A model generated the notes under the pieces. It was not told where the DNA came from, did no database searches, and saw nothing but the letters and a program-made list of their open reading frames with translations. Positions 32,389-40,919 of a DNA stretch of 55,251 nt are shown in pieces. How positions within the stretch are numbered: position 1 is the stretch's first letter; the number at the start of each line of letters is the position of its first letter. Source of the DNA: an uncultured Lachnospiraceae bacterium (GTDB taxonomy: Bacteria; Bacillota; Clostridia; Lachnospirales; Lachnospiraceae); contig CABSEG010000010.1 in the NCBI GenBank assembly GCA_902476645.1, positions 1-55,251 on the forward strand, in the 5' to 3' direction. Position numbers and translations under genes: made by a program.

Positions 32389-33285
32389 TCACGCTCCTTT
32401 CTTTCGTACAATGCCTTTTTCTACCATACGTACCGGATGGTAAGACAGTTTCGCCTGCCTAAGCCCCTCCGCTCCGGTATCTTCCTCCCGGTTCACATAC
32501 AGAAACCCTTCTGCTTCGTGCTGAACAAACTGCTGATTGATCATCGGATAGGCCCCCGGCACGTTTGCAAAAGCCTTTTCTATATGAACCACCAGGGTAT
32601 CCTCATTCAGGGGTTCCCCGATGGAGAAAGCCACTACGCGTCCGCCTGCTCTTAAAAGCCCTCCACGCAGCTCAAGCTCCTTCATCAGTCGGAGGGAATT
32701 TAAGGTGACGCACATCTCCGCATTCTTCTCCACATCCTCCTCGCAGCCATTCAAATGCCTCCATTCCAGGGCCATCTGAAAACACTCTTCCACGTTTTCA
32801 TCCGTAATGTGTTCGTAGCTCCAGTCAGGATAGGTTCTCTGAAACTTGTTCACATGGTTTTTCTTTCCGTGATACTTCTTGCCGGAAAGGTTGGCCAGCT
32901 TTTCCGCCTCATACACATAATCAGCGGCATCCCGGTCGTACTCAATCTCAAACATACCCGGAAAGTACTTCTCAAGCAGAGCAAACTGTTCCTCTGTCAC
33001 AATGTGAAGCTGAAAAGGACTCCCCAATTCCCGGCAATATTCCATCAATGCTTCTACGGTGCCCTTTAACCGCTCTTCCTCCCCCAGAGGAAACGCAAAG
33101 GAACATCCGGCAGCCCGATTGCGAAACACCGCCATGTCATTTACGATGGCATAATCCACCTTATAATGGCGGGACCAAAGATAAATATTGGCAAAGGTGT
33201 AATCGCAGCTGCTGGTATGCTGTCTGTGGATATAAGAATTGAGCAATTCCCGGTCGGAAAGCTCCGGTTTTTTAAACGAAATCAT
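32389..33285 (-). CDS. DUF2156 (LPG synthase C-terminal-like) GNAT-fold protein
   Basis: A 298-residue soluble protein of the DUF2156 family, related to the catalytic C-terminal domain of lysyl-phosphatidylglycerol synthase (MprF) but without the membrane part. Visible blocks are YTFANIYLWSRHY, SGKKYHGKKNHVNKF, ALEWRHLNGCEED, GGRVVAFSIGEPL and the ending PGAYPMINQQF. In the wider family the fold transfers aminoacyl groups from tRNA; the substrate of the free-standing form is unknown. The start at 33285 is set by AGAAAGAGG; an earlier in-frame ATG at 33345 would run into the rluA stop. Confidence 0.85.
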   Translation of the reverse strand: MISFKKPELSDRELLNSYIHRQHTSSCDYTFANIYLWSRHYKVDYAIVNDMAVFRNRAAGCSFAFPLGEEERLKGTVEALMEYCRELGSPFQLHIVTEEQFALLEKYFPGMFEIEYDRDAADYVYEAEKLANLSGKKYHGKKNHVNKFQRTYPDWSYEHITDENVEECFQMALEWRHLNGCEEDVEKNAEMCVTLNSLRLMKELELRGGLLRAGGRVVAFSIGEPLNEDTLVVHIEKAFANVPGAYPMINQQFVQHEAEGFLYVNREEDTGAEGLRQAKLSYHPVRMVEKGIVRKKGA

Positions 33286-33344
33286 AAATACCTCTTTCTT
33301 TCTAACAAAACGATGATGTGTATCTGCCGACATACTGTTTTTCA

Positions 33345-34256
33345 TTATACTTCCATGTCATGGAAAAAACAAGCCCGCTTTCCCAAAACCTGGCGCATAT
33401 CCTCCGGAATATCGGCCTGTACGTCAATTTTCTTTCCGGTAAAAGGATGTATAAAAAAGGCTTTCCAGGCATGAAGCGCCGTCCGCTCCATCCGGCTGCA
33501 ATCCCCATGATACAGAGAATCTCCCAGAAGCGGATGCCCGATGCTGGCCATATGCACCCGAATCTGATGGGTTCTCCCTGTCCGGATCTGAAGTAAAACC
33601 GCAGAGATCTCTCCCTCCTGTAAGACCCGGTACCTGGTAACCGCCCGTTTTCCATCCGCGTCCACCTTCATGCAAATGCCCTTCCCCTTTCCAATGGGGC
33701 TGTCTATGATTCCACAGGGTCTGGACAGTCTTCCCGAAACCAGGGCCAAATACGTCTTTTGGAAACGCCCGTCCTCTTTTTGCGCAACCAGATGGCCCGC
33801 GGCGGCTCTGTTTTTGGCAAAAACCATTACGCCCGATGTTTCCCGATCCAGCCTGCCGATGGCCCGGATTCTCACCTGTTCTCCCTTTTCTGCGAAGTAT
33901 GCCGCCATCCTGTTGGCCATGGTATTTTGATAATGACTGCCACAGGGATGGGAAGCCAGCCCTGCAGGCTTTTGCACCGCAATCAGATCTTCATCCTCAT
34001 AAAAAACTTCCACGGGCCCCGGAACCGGAACCAAATAATCCCAAACCTCTCGTCCTGTCTCCACCCGGATCTCCACCAGATCCCCGGCTTCCACTAAGGC
34101 CACCACAAGTACGGGCACCCCGTTTAGGCAGATCCCTTCCTCGCGAAATTTTGCGGCCGAAATCTGTCTTCTGGTCAACCCCCTTTTTGCCAGAAGCTGG
34201 CCCACCGTCATTCCGGCTTCCCCTTCTTTTACCTGAAAAGGTACCCTTCTTTCCAT
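33345..34256 (-). CDS. RluA-family pseudouridine synthase
   Basis: A 303-residue RNA pseudouridine synthase. An S4-like N-terminal domain (~14-75) leads to the catalytic domain with Asp137 in GRLDRETSG, QKPAGLASHP, and LLQIRTGRTHQIRVHMA. It isomerises uridines in rRNA or tRNA; RluD-like 23S rRNA targets are common, but the site cannot be told from sequence. The start at 34256 has GGGAAGGAG directly upstream. A strong terminator-like hairpin stands just before it, so its expression depends on read-through from prfA or on an unseen promoter. Confidence 0.9.
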   Translation of the reverse strand: MERRVPFQVKEGEAGMTVGQLLAKRGLTRRQISAAKFREEGICLNGVPVLVVALVEAGDLVEIRVETGREVWDYLVPVPGPVEVFYEDEDLIAVQKPAGLASHPCGSHYQNTMANRMAAYFAEKGEQVRIRAIGRLDRETSGVMVFAKNRAAAGHLVAQKEDGRFQKTYLALVSGRLSRPCGIIDSPIGKGKGICMKVDADGKRAVTRYRVLQEGEISAVLLQIRTGRTHQIRVHMASIGHPLLGDSLYHGDCSRMERTALHAWKAFFIHPFTGKKIDVQADIPEDMRQVLGKRACFFHDMEV

Positions 34257-34273
34257 ATGACTCCTTCCCATGG

Positions 34274-34312
34274 AAAAAGGATTCGGATACAGCCCTCACG
34301 CCGTCCGAATCC
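34274..34312 (-). terminator. hairpin and T-run between prfA and the rluA-type gene
   Basis: GGATTCGGA (34279-34287) and TCCGAATCC (34304-34312) form a perfect 9-bp stem with a 16-base loop, followed on the minus strand by TTTTTCC. It ends ~20 bases before the next start codon, so it could attenuate the downstream operon. Confidence 0.75.
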
Positions 34313-34329
34313 TCCCAGTATCGTCTTTT

Positions 34330-35403
34330 CTAGTTTTCCTGCATATTGGCCAGTTTGGCTGCCTGGTCTGCCGCGATCAGACTGTCTATAATCTCATCTA
34401 AATCCCCGTTCATCACAGACTCCAGCCGGTGTAGCGTCAGCTTGATCCTGTGATCTGTCACACGCCCCTGTGGAAAATTGTAGGTGCGAATCTTTTCCGA
34501 ACGGTCTCCCGTCCCCACTTGACTTCGTCTGGCCTCCGATTCCGCATCGTGCTGCTTTTGCAGTTCCATCTCGTAGAGCCTGGAGCGCAGCACCTTCAAG
34601 GCCTTATCCTTATTCTTTAACTGGGACTTCTCATCCTGACAGGAAATCACAATCCCTGTAGGGATATGGGTAAGACGCACGGCTGAGTCTGTGGTATTAA
34701 CGCACTGTCCTCCGTTTCCGGAAGCCCGGAACACATCAAACTTACAATCATTCAAATCCAGATGGAAATCAATCTCCTCCGCCTCCGGCATGATCGCCAC
34801 AGTGATGGTGGAAGTGTGGATTCTGCCCCCGGATTCTGTCTCCGGCACCCGCTGAACCCGGTGTACGCCGCTTTCGTATTTCAGTTTGGAATATGCTCCC
34901 TGTCCCGTAATCATAAAGGTTACTTCCTTAAAACCACCGATCCCGTTTTCATTCAGGCTCATCATTTCACATTTCCATCTCTGAGATTCCGCATATTTTA
35001 CGTACATCCGGTAGATCTCCGCAGCAAAGAGGGCCGCCTCGTCCCCCCCTGCCCCGGCACGGATCTCCACAATAACATTCTTATCGTCGTTGGGATCTTT
35101 GGGAAGCAGCAGGATCTTCAGCTTATGCTCCAGCTTTTCAATCCGCTCCTTGGCATCGCTAAGCTCTTCCTTTAACATTTCCCGCATTTCTTCGTCAGAT
35201 TCTTCCTCCAGCATGGTTACGCTGTCCTCTGCCGTTTGTCTGCATTTTTTATATTCCTGATACGCCTCCACAATGGGCTGCAAATCGCTCTGTTCCTTCA
35301 TCAGTTTTTGAAACCTGGCCTGGTCATTCACCACAGAGGGCTCATTTAATTCGCTGAGAATTTCTTCAAAACGAATTAACAGATCTTCCAGTTTATCAAA
35401 CAT
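34330..35403 (-). CDS. prfA: peptide chain release factor 1
   Basis: A 357-residue class I release factor that reads UAA and UAG. GGQ at 231-233 (SGNGGQCVNTTDSAVRL) is the peptidyl hydrolysis motif methylated by PrmC. The stop-codon recognition tripeptide is PET (187-189) in RVPETESGGRIHTS, a normal RF1 variant. The N-terminal coiled-coil region and the RAGAGGDEAALFA segment are complete. AGGAGG precedes the ATG, and the gene directly follows prmC, its modifying enzyme. Confidence 0.98.
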   Translation of the reverse strand: MFDKLEDLLIRFEEILSELNEPSVVNDQARFQKLMKEQSDLQPIVEAYQEYKKCRQTAEDSVTMLEEESDEEMREMLKEELSDAKERIEKLEHKLKILLLPKDPNDDKNVIVEIRAGAGGDEAALFAAEIYRMYVKYAESQRWKCEMMSLNENGIGGFKEVTFMITGQGAYSKLKYESGVHRVQRVPETESGGRIHTSTITVAIMPEAEEIDFHLDLNDCKFDVFRASGNGGQCVNTTDSAVRLTHIPTGIVISCQDEKSQLKNKDKALKVLRSRLYEMELQKQHDAESEARRSQVGTGDRSEKIRTYNFPQGRVTDHRIKLTLHRLESVMNGDLDEIIDSLIAADQAAKLANMQEN

Positions 35404-35405
35404 CT

Positions 35406-36269
35406 CTATTCCTCCTCATTTTCACAGCTTCTTCCCTTTACTACCCGGTCAAGTCCAGATAAGTCCTTCACCACAGAAACCTCACAAAAACCGGCCTTCT
35501 CAAAAAGACGGCTCACCTGGGGGCCCTGCTCGCAGCCGATTTCCACCATCAGCCAGCCCCCCGGATTTAAAAAGGATCGCCCCCGTCCGGCTAACCTGCG
35601 GTAGAACGCCAATCCATCCTCACTGCCATCCAGGGCCATCAGAGGATCATAACAGCGCACCTCTTCCATTAAGCCCTGAATTTTCCCTGAGGGAATATAA
35701 GGAGGGTTGGACACGATCACATCGTAAGTTTCCACAATGGGTTCCCAGAGATCCCCTTGTTTGAAGTCTACCTGTTTTCCAAGACGCCGGGCGTTCTCTT
35801 CGGCCACCTGTAAAGCCTCTCCGGAAAGATCCGATGCGCTTGCCAGAATTCCTTCCTCCATACTGGCAAGGCTTAAAATGATACAGCCAGAGCCAGTACA
35901 CAAATCCAGCACCCGCATTCCGGGCCCAATCACCCTGGCAGCTTCCTCCACCAACGTCTCGGTATCCTGCCTGGGGATCAGCACTTTATCATTGACCAGA
36001 AATTCCAGGCCCATAAATTCCTGTACTCCGGTCAAATGCTGTAAAGGCACATGATATCCCCTCTTTTTTAGCAGCTCCTGGTAAAGCAGATAATCCCCCC
36101 GCTCCATCTCCTCCTCGCAGTGCAGGTAATACCATGCCCGGTTTATGGCATGTTTATGGCGTTCCTTTAACAGATACTCCAGAAGATACCATGCGTCCAT
36201 ATCCCCGTCCGGTATTTGACGCTTTCGCAAATACTGACGGCCTTCCCGCAGAGCCTCCTGCAGCTTCAT
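35406..36269 (-). CDS. prmC: release factor glutamine methyltransferase
   Basis: A 287-residue N5-glutamine methyltransferase acting on the GGQ motif of release factors. Motif I reads VLDLCTGSGCIILSLA (~120-135), and the catalytic NPPY lies at 188-191 (VIVSNPPYIPSG). The N-terminal helical domain has PLQHLTGVQEFMGLEF, typical of PrmC. It overlaps the DUF1385 gene by 4 bases (ATGA), and prfA follows two bases later, a conserved Clostridia order. Confidence 0.97.
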   Translation of the reverse strand: MKLQEALREGRQYLRKRQIPDGDMDAWYLLEYLLKERHKHAINRAWYYLHCEEEMERGDYLLYQELLKKRGYHVPLQHLTGVQEFMGLEFLVNDKVLIPRQDTETLVEEAARVIGPGMRVLDLCTGSGCIILSLASMEEGILASASDLSGEALQVAEENARRLGKQVDFKQGDLWEPIVETYDVIVSNPPYIPSGKIQGLMEEVRCYDPLMALDGSEDGLAFYRRLAGRGRSFLNPGGWLMVEIGCEQGPQVSRLFEKAGFCEVSVVKDLSGLDRVVKGRSCENEEE

Positions 36270-37261
36270 GCCGTCTCCTCTCGCTTTTCCTCTGTGAGAT
36301 CTGTTTTCCCGAAATTCTCCGCCAGATATGCTCTCCAGTCAAAGACTGCTTCCACAGAGGCAATGGCCACCTCTGCCATAGACTCATCCGGCTCTCTCGT
36401 GGTCAGATTCTGCATCCAGAGCCCCGGCTTGCTTAACAGCTCCACCACCTTATTCTCGCTTCTTCCTGCCAGACGAATAAATTCATAGGAAATTCCCGCA
36501 ATCACAGGAACCAGCAAAATCCGAAACACCACCCGCAGGATAGGGGAATCCACCCGGATAAACAAAAACAAAATAATACTGATCACCATGACAATCAGCA
36601 GAAAGCTGGTTCCACAGCGCTTATGCTGCTTGGAGCTTTTCATCACATTTTCCACATTCAGCTCCAATCCATGCTCTACACAGTTGATACACTTGTGCTC
36701 TGCTCCGTGATACATAAAAACCCTCTGAATATCCTTCATCCTGGAGATCAGCAAAATATACCCCACAAAGATCAGGATTCTGAGAAGTCCTTCTCCCAGG
36801 GCCACCAGAGTTTCGGAATCCGTCACACGGTTTAATAGCAAAGACAAAAAATAGGGGAGCATCATAAAAATGGCCACAGCCATGACAATTGAGAATGCCA
36901 CGGTCAATCCTAAAAGAAGGGAATCTCCCTTTTTGTCTTTTTCCTTGTCTTCCCGTTTCTCTTTTTTCTTACTCATCGCTTTCTTGTCCGCATCCGTCTG
37001 CTCTTCTTCCTCCTCATCCATAAAGAATTCAGCGGAATAGGTCAGCGTCTTCATGCCCAGCACCATGGAATCAATAAAGTTAAACACACCCCGGACAAAG
37101 GGCAGCGACAAGATCTTCTTGTTTTTGATCAGGCTGTGATATTCCTCTACCTTCACCACAATTTCCTGATCCGGCTTTCGCACGGCCACAGCGTAGCGAT
37201 CCGCATTTTTCATCATCACGCCTTCCATCACTGCCTGGCCGCCAATATTTGATGACTTCAT
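36266..37261 (-). CDS. DUF1385 membrane protein
   Basis: A 331-residue protein of the DUF1385 (YqhQ) family. It begins NIGGQAVMEGVMMKN, the family hallmark, has an acidic/lysine-rich cytoplasmic stretch (~84-113), and then at least four membrane helices. The invariant YHGAEHKCINCVEHG motif sits between them. The molecular function is not established. The start at 37261 follows AAAGGAG; an upstream TTG is less likely. It is commonly found between rpmE and prmC, as here. Confidence 0.93.
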   Translation of the reverse strand: MKSSNIGGQAVMEGVMMKNADRYAVAVRKPDQEIVVKVEEYHSLIKNKKILSLPFVRGVFNFIDSMVLGMKTLTYSAEFFMDEEEEEQTDADKKAMSKKKEKREDKEKDKKGDSLLLGLTVAFSIVMAVAIFMMLPYFLSLLLNRVTDSETLVALGEGLLRILIFVGYILLISRMKDIQRVFMYHGAEHKCINCVEHGLELNVENVMKSSKQHKRCGTSFLLIVMVISIILFLFIRVDSPILRVVFRILLVPVIAGISYEFIRLAGRSENKVVELLSKPGLWMQNLTTREPDESMAEVAIASVEAVFDWRAYLAENFGKTDLTEEKREETA

Positions 37262-37342
37262 ACGCAATTACTCCTTTGCACACTCTCCCCGAAGGGGCAT
37301 CTGACCTGATACAGTGCAAAACCATTTCCATAACGCAAAATA

Positions 37343-37366
37343 GGTTGAGATCTTCCAACCTCAACC
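37343..37366 (-). terminator. possible weak terminator after rpmE
   Basis: GGTTGAG (37343-37349) and CTCAACC (37360-37366) form a 7-bp stem with a 10-base loop, followed on the minus strand by TATTTTGCG, 16 bases past the rpmE stop. It probably allows partial read-through to DUF1385-prmC-prfA. Confidence 0.5.
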
Positions 37367-37381
37367 CAATCTTTCGTCTGC

Positions 37382-37591
37382 TTATTTGTTTGTATTGATA
37401 CCATACTTTCTGTTGAACTTGTCGATACGTCCGCGAGCCACAGCAGCCTTCTGCTGTCCCGTATAGAATGAATGGCACTTTGAACAAACTTCCACGTGAA
37501 TGTCCTTCTTTGTGGAACCTGTCACAAACGTATTTCCACAGTTACAGGTTACGGTTGCCTGATAGTATTCCGGATGGATTCCTTCTCTCAT
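37382..37591 (-). CDS. rpmE: 50S ribosomal protein L31, zinc-binding form
   Basis: A 69-residue ribosomal protein of the large subunit. It starts MREGIHPEY and has the zinc ligands of the C+ type: CNC near residues 16-18 and CSKC near 37-40, followed by the hallmark HSFYTGQQK. The paralogous C- type made under zinc starvation lacks these Cys. The start at 37591 is set by AGAGAGGTG upstream; an open frame extends far upstream but has no family similarity and includes the leader. Its own promoter and a structured leader precede it. Confidence 0.97.
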   Translation of the reverse strand: MREGIHPEYYQATVTCNCGNTFVTGSTKKDIHVEVCSKCHSFYTGQQKAAVARGRIDKFNRKYGINTNK

Positions 37592-37768
37592 AATTTTCAC
37601 CTCTCTGATAAATTGTGAACTGCTTATCTGCACTTGTCTGGCAGAACCATTTCTCCAGTATGCAGATCGATTTCCGGCCAATGCTGCGCTTTTTATTTTC
37701 ACAACAAGATATCCCGGACTATCCCTGTAAGTCCCTACAGTTCTTCCTTCCTCTAAAACAGCTCTTGC
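37592..37768 (-). ncRNA. long structured leader of rpmE, candidate L31 autoregulatory element
   Basis: About 170 bases separate the predicted transcript start from the rpmE start codon. Within them ATCTGCA pairs with TGCAGAT, and CTGG with CCAG, across an internal loop (37626-37667), giving an 11-bp two-part stem with a 13-base apical loop. r-protein leaders that bind L31 are known in several bacterial groups; this one is proposed by position and structure only, not matched to a named motif. Confidence 0.45.
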
Positions 37769-37797
37769 ATTATACCACGCTTCCCGCAAAAATGCAA
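37769..37797 (-). promoter_or_regulatory. sigma-A promoter of rpmE
   Basis: On the minus strand TTGCAT (37792-37797) and a perfect TATAAT (37769-37774) are spaced by 17 bases. They lie just past the end of the GDPD gene (37807). Confidence 0.8.
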
Positions 37798-37806
37798 CTG
37801 TTTTTC

Positions 37807-38649
37807 CTAAAAATCGCCGGGATCCAGGGTGTCTGAATAAAGGCAACGGACCTGGTTTTCAAAATATTCCTTGGCCTGCGCCGGATCGTTGATGGTATGT
37901 ACCGCGGTGACCAGTCCTGCTTCCTGCAGCGTTCTTTGTAGTGTCTCATTCCAACGCTTAAACCGGATGGATATAACCGGAATCCCCCGCTTCACGCAGA
38001 ATGCCGCCGCCTCGGCGTATTCTTCCGGCTCCAGCTGATAGACTGTATACAGAATGTTTTCCGGATCAATCCACTGTTTTACAGCCGTATACATCTCTTC
38101 ATTATAGATCTGGATGATGAAACGCTCCCTTAAGACCCGGGTAAGTCCCAGCCTTTCTGCCGTGTCCGCCATCAGCTTCATGGTCTCCTCCGCCTTTTGC
38201 AGATTCCCCTGTTTGGTGTCTGTCATAAAATAAACGTCGGGATACTCCTTTGCCAGCAGCAGCACATCCTCAAAGGAAACGGGGGTATACTTCCCGTCAA
38301 TTCGACTGCTTAAATATTCTCCAGCCGTTGGGATCTTCTTTCCCCCGTAGGAATTCCGGCCGTTCTTTCTCCAGTCATGCCTCCCAACCAGCACACCGTC
38401 GGAGGTCTGTCTGAGATCCACCTCAAACACCCGGTATCCTTTTTGATAATTTCGTTCAAACGCCTCCCTGGAATTGGTATAATCCAACCCGTCAATGCCT
38501 CCCATGGCATGTGCGATCAGGGAATGCTGACGATACCAGGGCCTTGTGTGATAAGCATAAATCTGATATCCGGCCGCCCATCCTCCCACAAGCAGGACTG
38601 TGATCAAAAACGAAAGAAGGAACCGCTTCCACCCTCTGTGCTTTTTCAT
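37807..38649 (-). CDS. membrane-anchored glycerophosphodiester phosphodiesterase family protein
   Basis: A 280-residue protein with an N-terminal transmembrane segment (~9-31) and an extracytoplasmic GDPD domain. Catalytic residues follow the family: His47 in LIAHAMGG, Glu76 and Asp78 in VFEVDLRQTSDG, and His91 in GRHDW. It would split a glycerophosphodiester into sn-glycerol 3-phosphate and an alcohol. MGG replaces the more usual RGG after the first His, and GLDYTNS replaces the usual PENT, so the substrate may be atypical. It starts 20 bases after the rho stop. Confidence 0.85.
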   Translation of the reverse strand: MKKHRGWKRFLLSFLITVLLVGGWAAGYQIYAYHTRPWYRQHSLIAHAMGGIDGLDYTNSREAFERNYQKGYRVFEVDLRQTSDGVLVGRHDWRKNGRNSYGGKKIPTAGEYLSSRIDGKYTPVSFEDVLLLAKEYPDVYFMTDTKQGNLQKAEETMKLMADTAERLGLTRVLRERFIIQIYNEEMYTAVKQWIDPENILYTVYQLEPEEYAEAAAFCVKRGIPVISIRFKRWNETLQRTLQEAGLVTAVHTINDPAQAKEYFENQVRCLYSDTLDPGDF

Positions 38650-38669
38650 GACATTCGCCCTCTTTCTGG

Positions 38670-40065
38670 TTAAATATATTTCTGTCTGCGCACAAGCTGA
38701 ACAAATTCCTTATTGTCCCTGGTCCTCACCATCATATTCAAAATATTTTCCACTGCCTCATCGGATTTCATGCCGTTTAAGGCCTTTCGCATAATATAGG
38801 CCGCCTCCTGCTCTTCGCCATCCAGTAACAGATCGTCCCTTCTCGTACTGGACTTAGGAATGTCAATAGCCGGAAATACCCTTTTCTCAGAGAGCTTACG
38901 GTCCAACACCAACTCCATATTTCCGGTTCCCTTAAACTCTTCGTATACTACGTCATCCATCTTGCTTCCCGTATCTACAAGGGCTGTGGCCAATATGGTC
39001 AGACTCCCTCCTTCCCTCATATTTCTGGCTGCTCCGAAAAACCGTCGGGTCCAGGCCGCCTGAAAGCGTTCTCCCACTGGGTGGCACGGTCAGGTTATAT
39101 GCCCTGGCGAGCCTTGTGATGCTGTCAAGCAGAATCATCACGTCTTTTCTGTGTTCCACCAGACGCTTAGCTCGCTCAATCACCATCTCCGACACCCTTT
39201 TATGATGCTCCGGAAGCTCGTCGAAGGTGGAATAAATCACTTCCACATTTTTTCCTACAATGGCTTCCTTAATATCCGTTACCTCCTCAGGCCTCTCGTC
39301 AATCAGCAGAATGATCAGATGCATCTCTGGGTTGTTTTGCAGCACAGACTTGGCCACATCCTTTAGCAGCGTGGTCTTTCCGGCTTTGGGCGGAGAGACG
39401 ATCATTCCTCTTTGTCCTTTTCCGATGGGGGAGATCATATCCATCACACGCATGGCAATGGATTTTCCGGTTCTCTCCATACGCAGACGTTCATTTGGAA
39501 AGATCGGTGTCATGTCCTCAAAATTATAGCGCTTGGAAGCTGCGGAAGGAGACAGCCCATTGATGGTCTTTAAAAATAACAGGGCGCTAAATTTTTCCTG
39601 CTGGGTTTTCACCCTGGTATTTCCACTGATAATATCCCCTGTTTTCAAGTTAAAACGGCGAATCTGAGAGGGAGAGACGTAGACATCATTTTCTCCCGGC
39701 AGATAGTTGGCGCAACGGATAAATCCATAGCCATCCGGCATCACTTCCAAAATTCCGGAGGCCACGATCCCGCTGTCTAACTGCGCCAATTCTCCAGACA
39801 TTCGTTCCTCGTGGCGTTCTTCCTGCCCGTGACGTTCCCCTTTATGCTGTTGAGGGATTGGCTGGGGACTATCGGCATGTCCTGCCTCTTCCTTTCGCTC
39901 CCGTTCCTGTTTTTCCTTTTTGGCCTCTTCTTCCTTTTCGTCCTCTTTTAACATCAGCTCTATGACTTCACTTTTTTTCAATGAAGAAATATTTTTCAGT
40001 CCTCTGGACTTTGCAATACCCTTCAAAGCAACCGCTGATAATGTTTCATATTGTTCTCGCGTCAT
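38670..40065 (-). pseudogene. rho: transcription termination factor Rho, broken by an internal deletion
   Basis: The gene encodes Rho up to residue 340: SAP-like N-terminus, a charged insert (~41-90), an RNA-binding domain with GYGFIR (112-117), Walker A PPKAGKTT (225-232), LIDERPEE, and SGRTLSGGLDP. At 39043-39048 the frame is lost. The next Rho segment, RFFGAARN through VQLVRRQKYI, continues in another frame to 38670. The usual residues between DP and RFF (A-L-H-x-P-K type, the Q-loop) are missing, which fits a deletion of about 20 bases rather than a single-base slip. As read, the product would end in ~30 wrong residues and lack the end of the motor. A real mutation or an assembly error are both possible. 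The start is ATG 40065 after AAGGAAGGG; ATG 40110 is less likely. Confidence 0.85.
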
Positions 40066-40277
40066 CTCGCATATCCCTTCCTTTAATTTATCCTGATAAC
40101 ATATGTTCACACTGTGTTGGGAGTTCTTGTCTGAATCGACAGGAAATATAGATCATTGACCAAACGATCGCCCTGAGAGTCAACTGCCCCCAGGGCCTCT
40201 GGAATCCTTACACGCCTCTTACTATATCACACTTTTTTTCAGAAATCCACTGTTTCTTCCCCAAATCCCCATTCTTT

Positions 40278-40652
40278 CTAGGAGATCATACCTCCCGCCA
40301 TCCCTCCGCCCATACACATCAGGCAGGTGGTCACAAGACCTATTGGGGATATTTGCTGGGAGCTTGCCGATGCTATGGACATCAAAAACAGCACGCCAAA
40401 ATACAGAGTCCCTGTCAAAAGTCCCCACAAAAATTTTCGGTTTGCTCCCCCTTTCCCCGCCAATATACCGCCTAAAAAGCTGGAGAGCACATAAATAATC
40501 ATGATGCCCACGGTTATTTTACTCTCATCCAGATCCATTTTGTACAAGAGCAGAGCCAACAGCAGCAACAGGGCTCCCGTAAGCAAATAAGCCACCACCA
40601 GAGCCCGGAGTACATTCCATACGCCGTTCTTTTTGATTGTTTTCGTTTCCAT
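40278..40652 (-). CDS. TIGR04086-type small membrane protein
   Basis: A 124-residue protein with four predicted membrane helices (~17-37, 44-65, 71-93, 100-120) and almost no soluble part. The arrangement, with YVLSSFLGGILAGK and a Gly-rich last helix MGGGMAGGM, matches the TIGR04086 family of Clostridia membrane proteins of unknown function. It is upstream of rho, with 212 bases between; that gap contains a GCCCTG/CAGGGC hairpin and no ORF. Divergent from the CBS-domain gene. Confidence 0.8.
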   Translation of the reverse strand: METKTIKKNGVWNVLRALVVAYLLTGALLLLLALLLYKMDLDESKITVGIMIIYVLSSFLGGILAGKGGANRKFLWGLLTGTLYFGVLFLMSIASASSQQISPIGLVTTCLMCMGGGMAGGMIS

Positions 40653-40739
40653 GACATCTTCTCCTGTCTATGTAACCCTTCCTTTGCCGAATTGTTACCG
40701 ATTCTTTCCTTAAAAGTATATGACCAGGAAGGGGGCCTT

Positions 40740-40856
40740 ATGCAGCCACAGCCCCGGACCGACGAATCTTTCCTTGCAATCTTACCCAAAATCATGTATA
40801 TTCTTGTTAACAGACTTTTACGAAAGATGGAAACACGCTTTTTTATTGCTGCATAG
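40740..40856 (+). CDS. possible 38-residue small protein (weak)
   Basis: AGGAAGGGGG at 40726-40735 is followed by ATG 40740 and an open frame to TAG at 40856. The peptide is basic with a hydrophobic middle (FLAILPKIMYILV). It lies in the 267-base divergent gap between the TIGR04086 and CBS-domain genes, upstream of the latter on the same strand. No family is recognised, and the ribosome-binding spacing is short. It may be a leader peptide or chance. Confidence 0.2.
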   Translation: MQPQPRTDESFLAILPKIMYILVNRLLRKMETRFFIAA

Positions 40857-40919
40857 TATGTGATACCAGGGTCATCCTATCTATTGACCCTTATTTTTTT
40901 AATGACAGGAGATGATGTT

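Noticed and set aside
39040..39060. Programmed frameshift in rho
   Set aside because: About seven conserved residues are missing at the break and there is no slippery heptamer with a downstream structure, so a deletion or assembly error explains it better.
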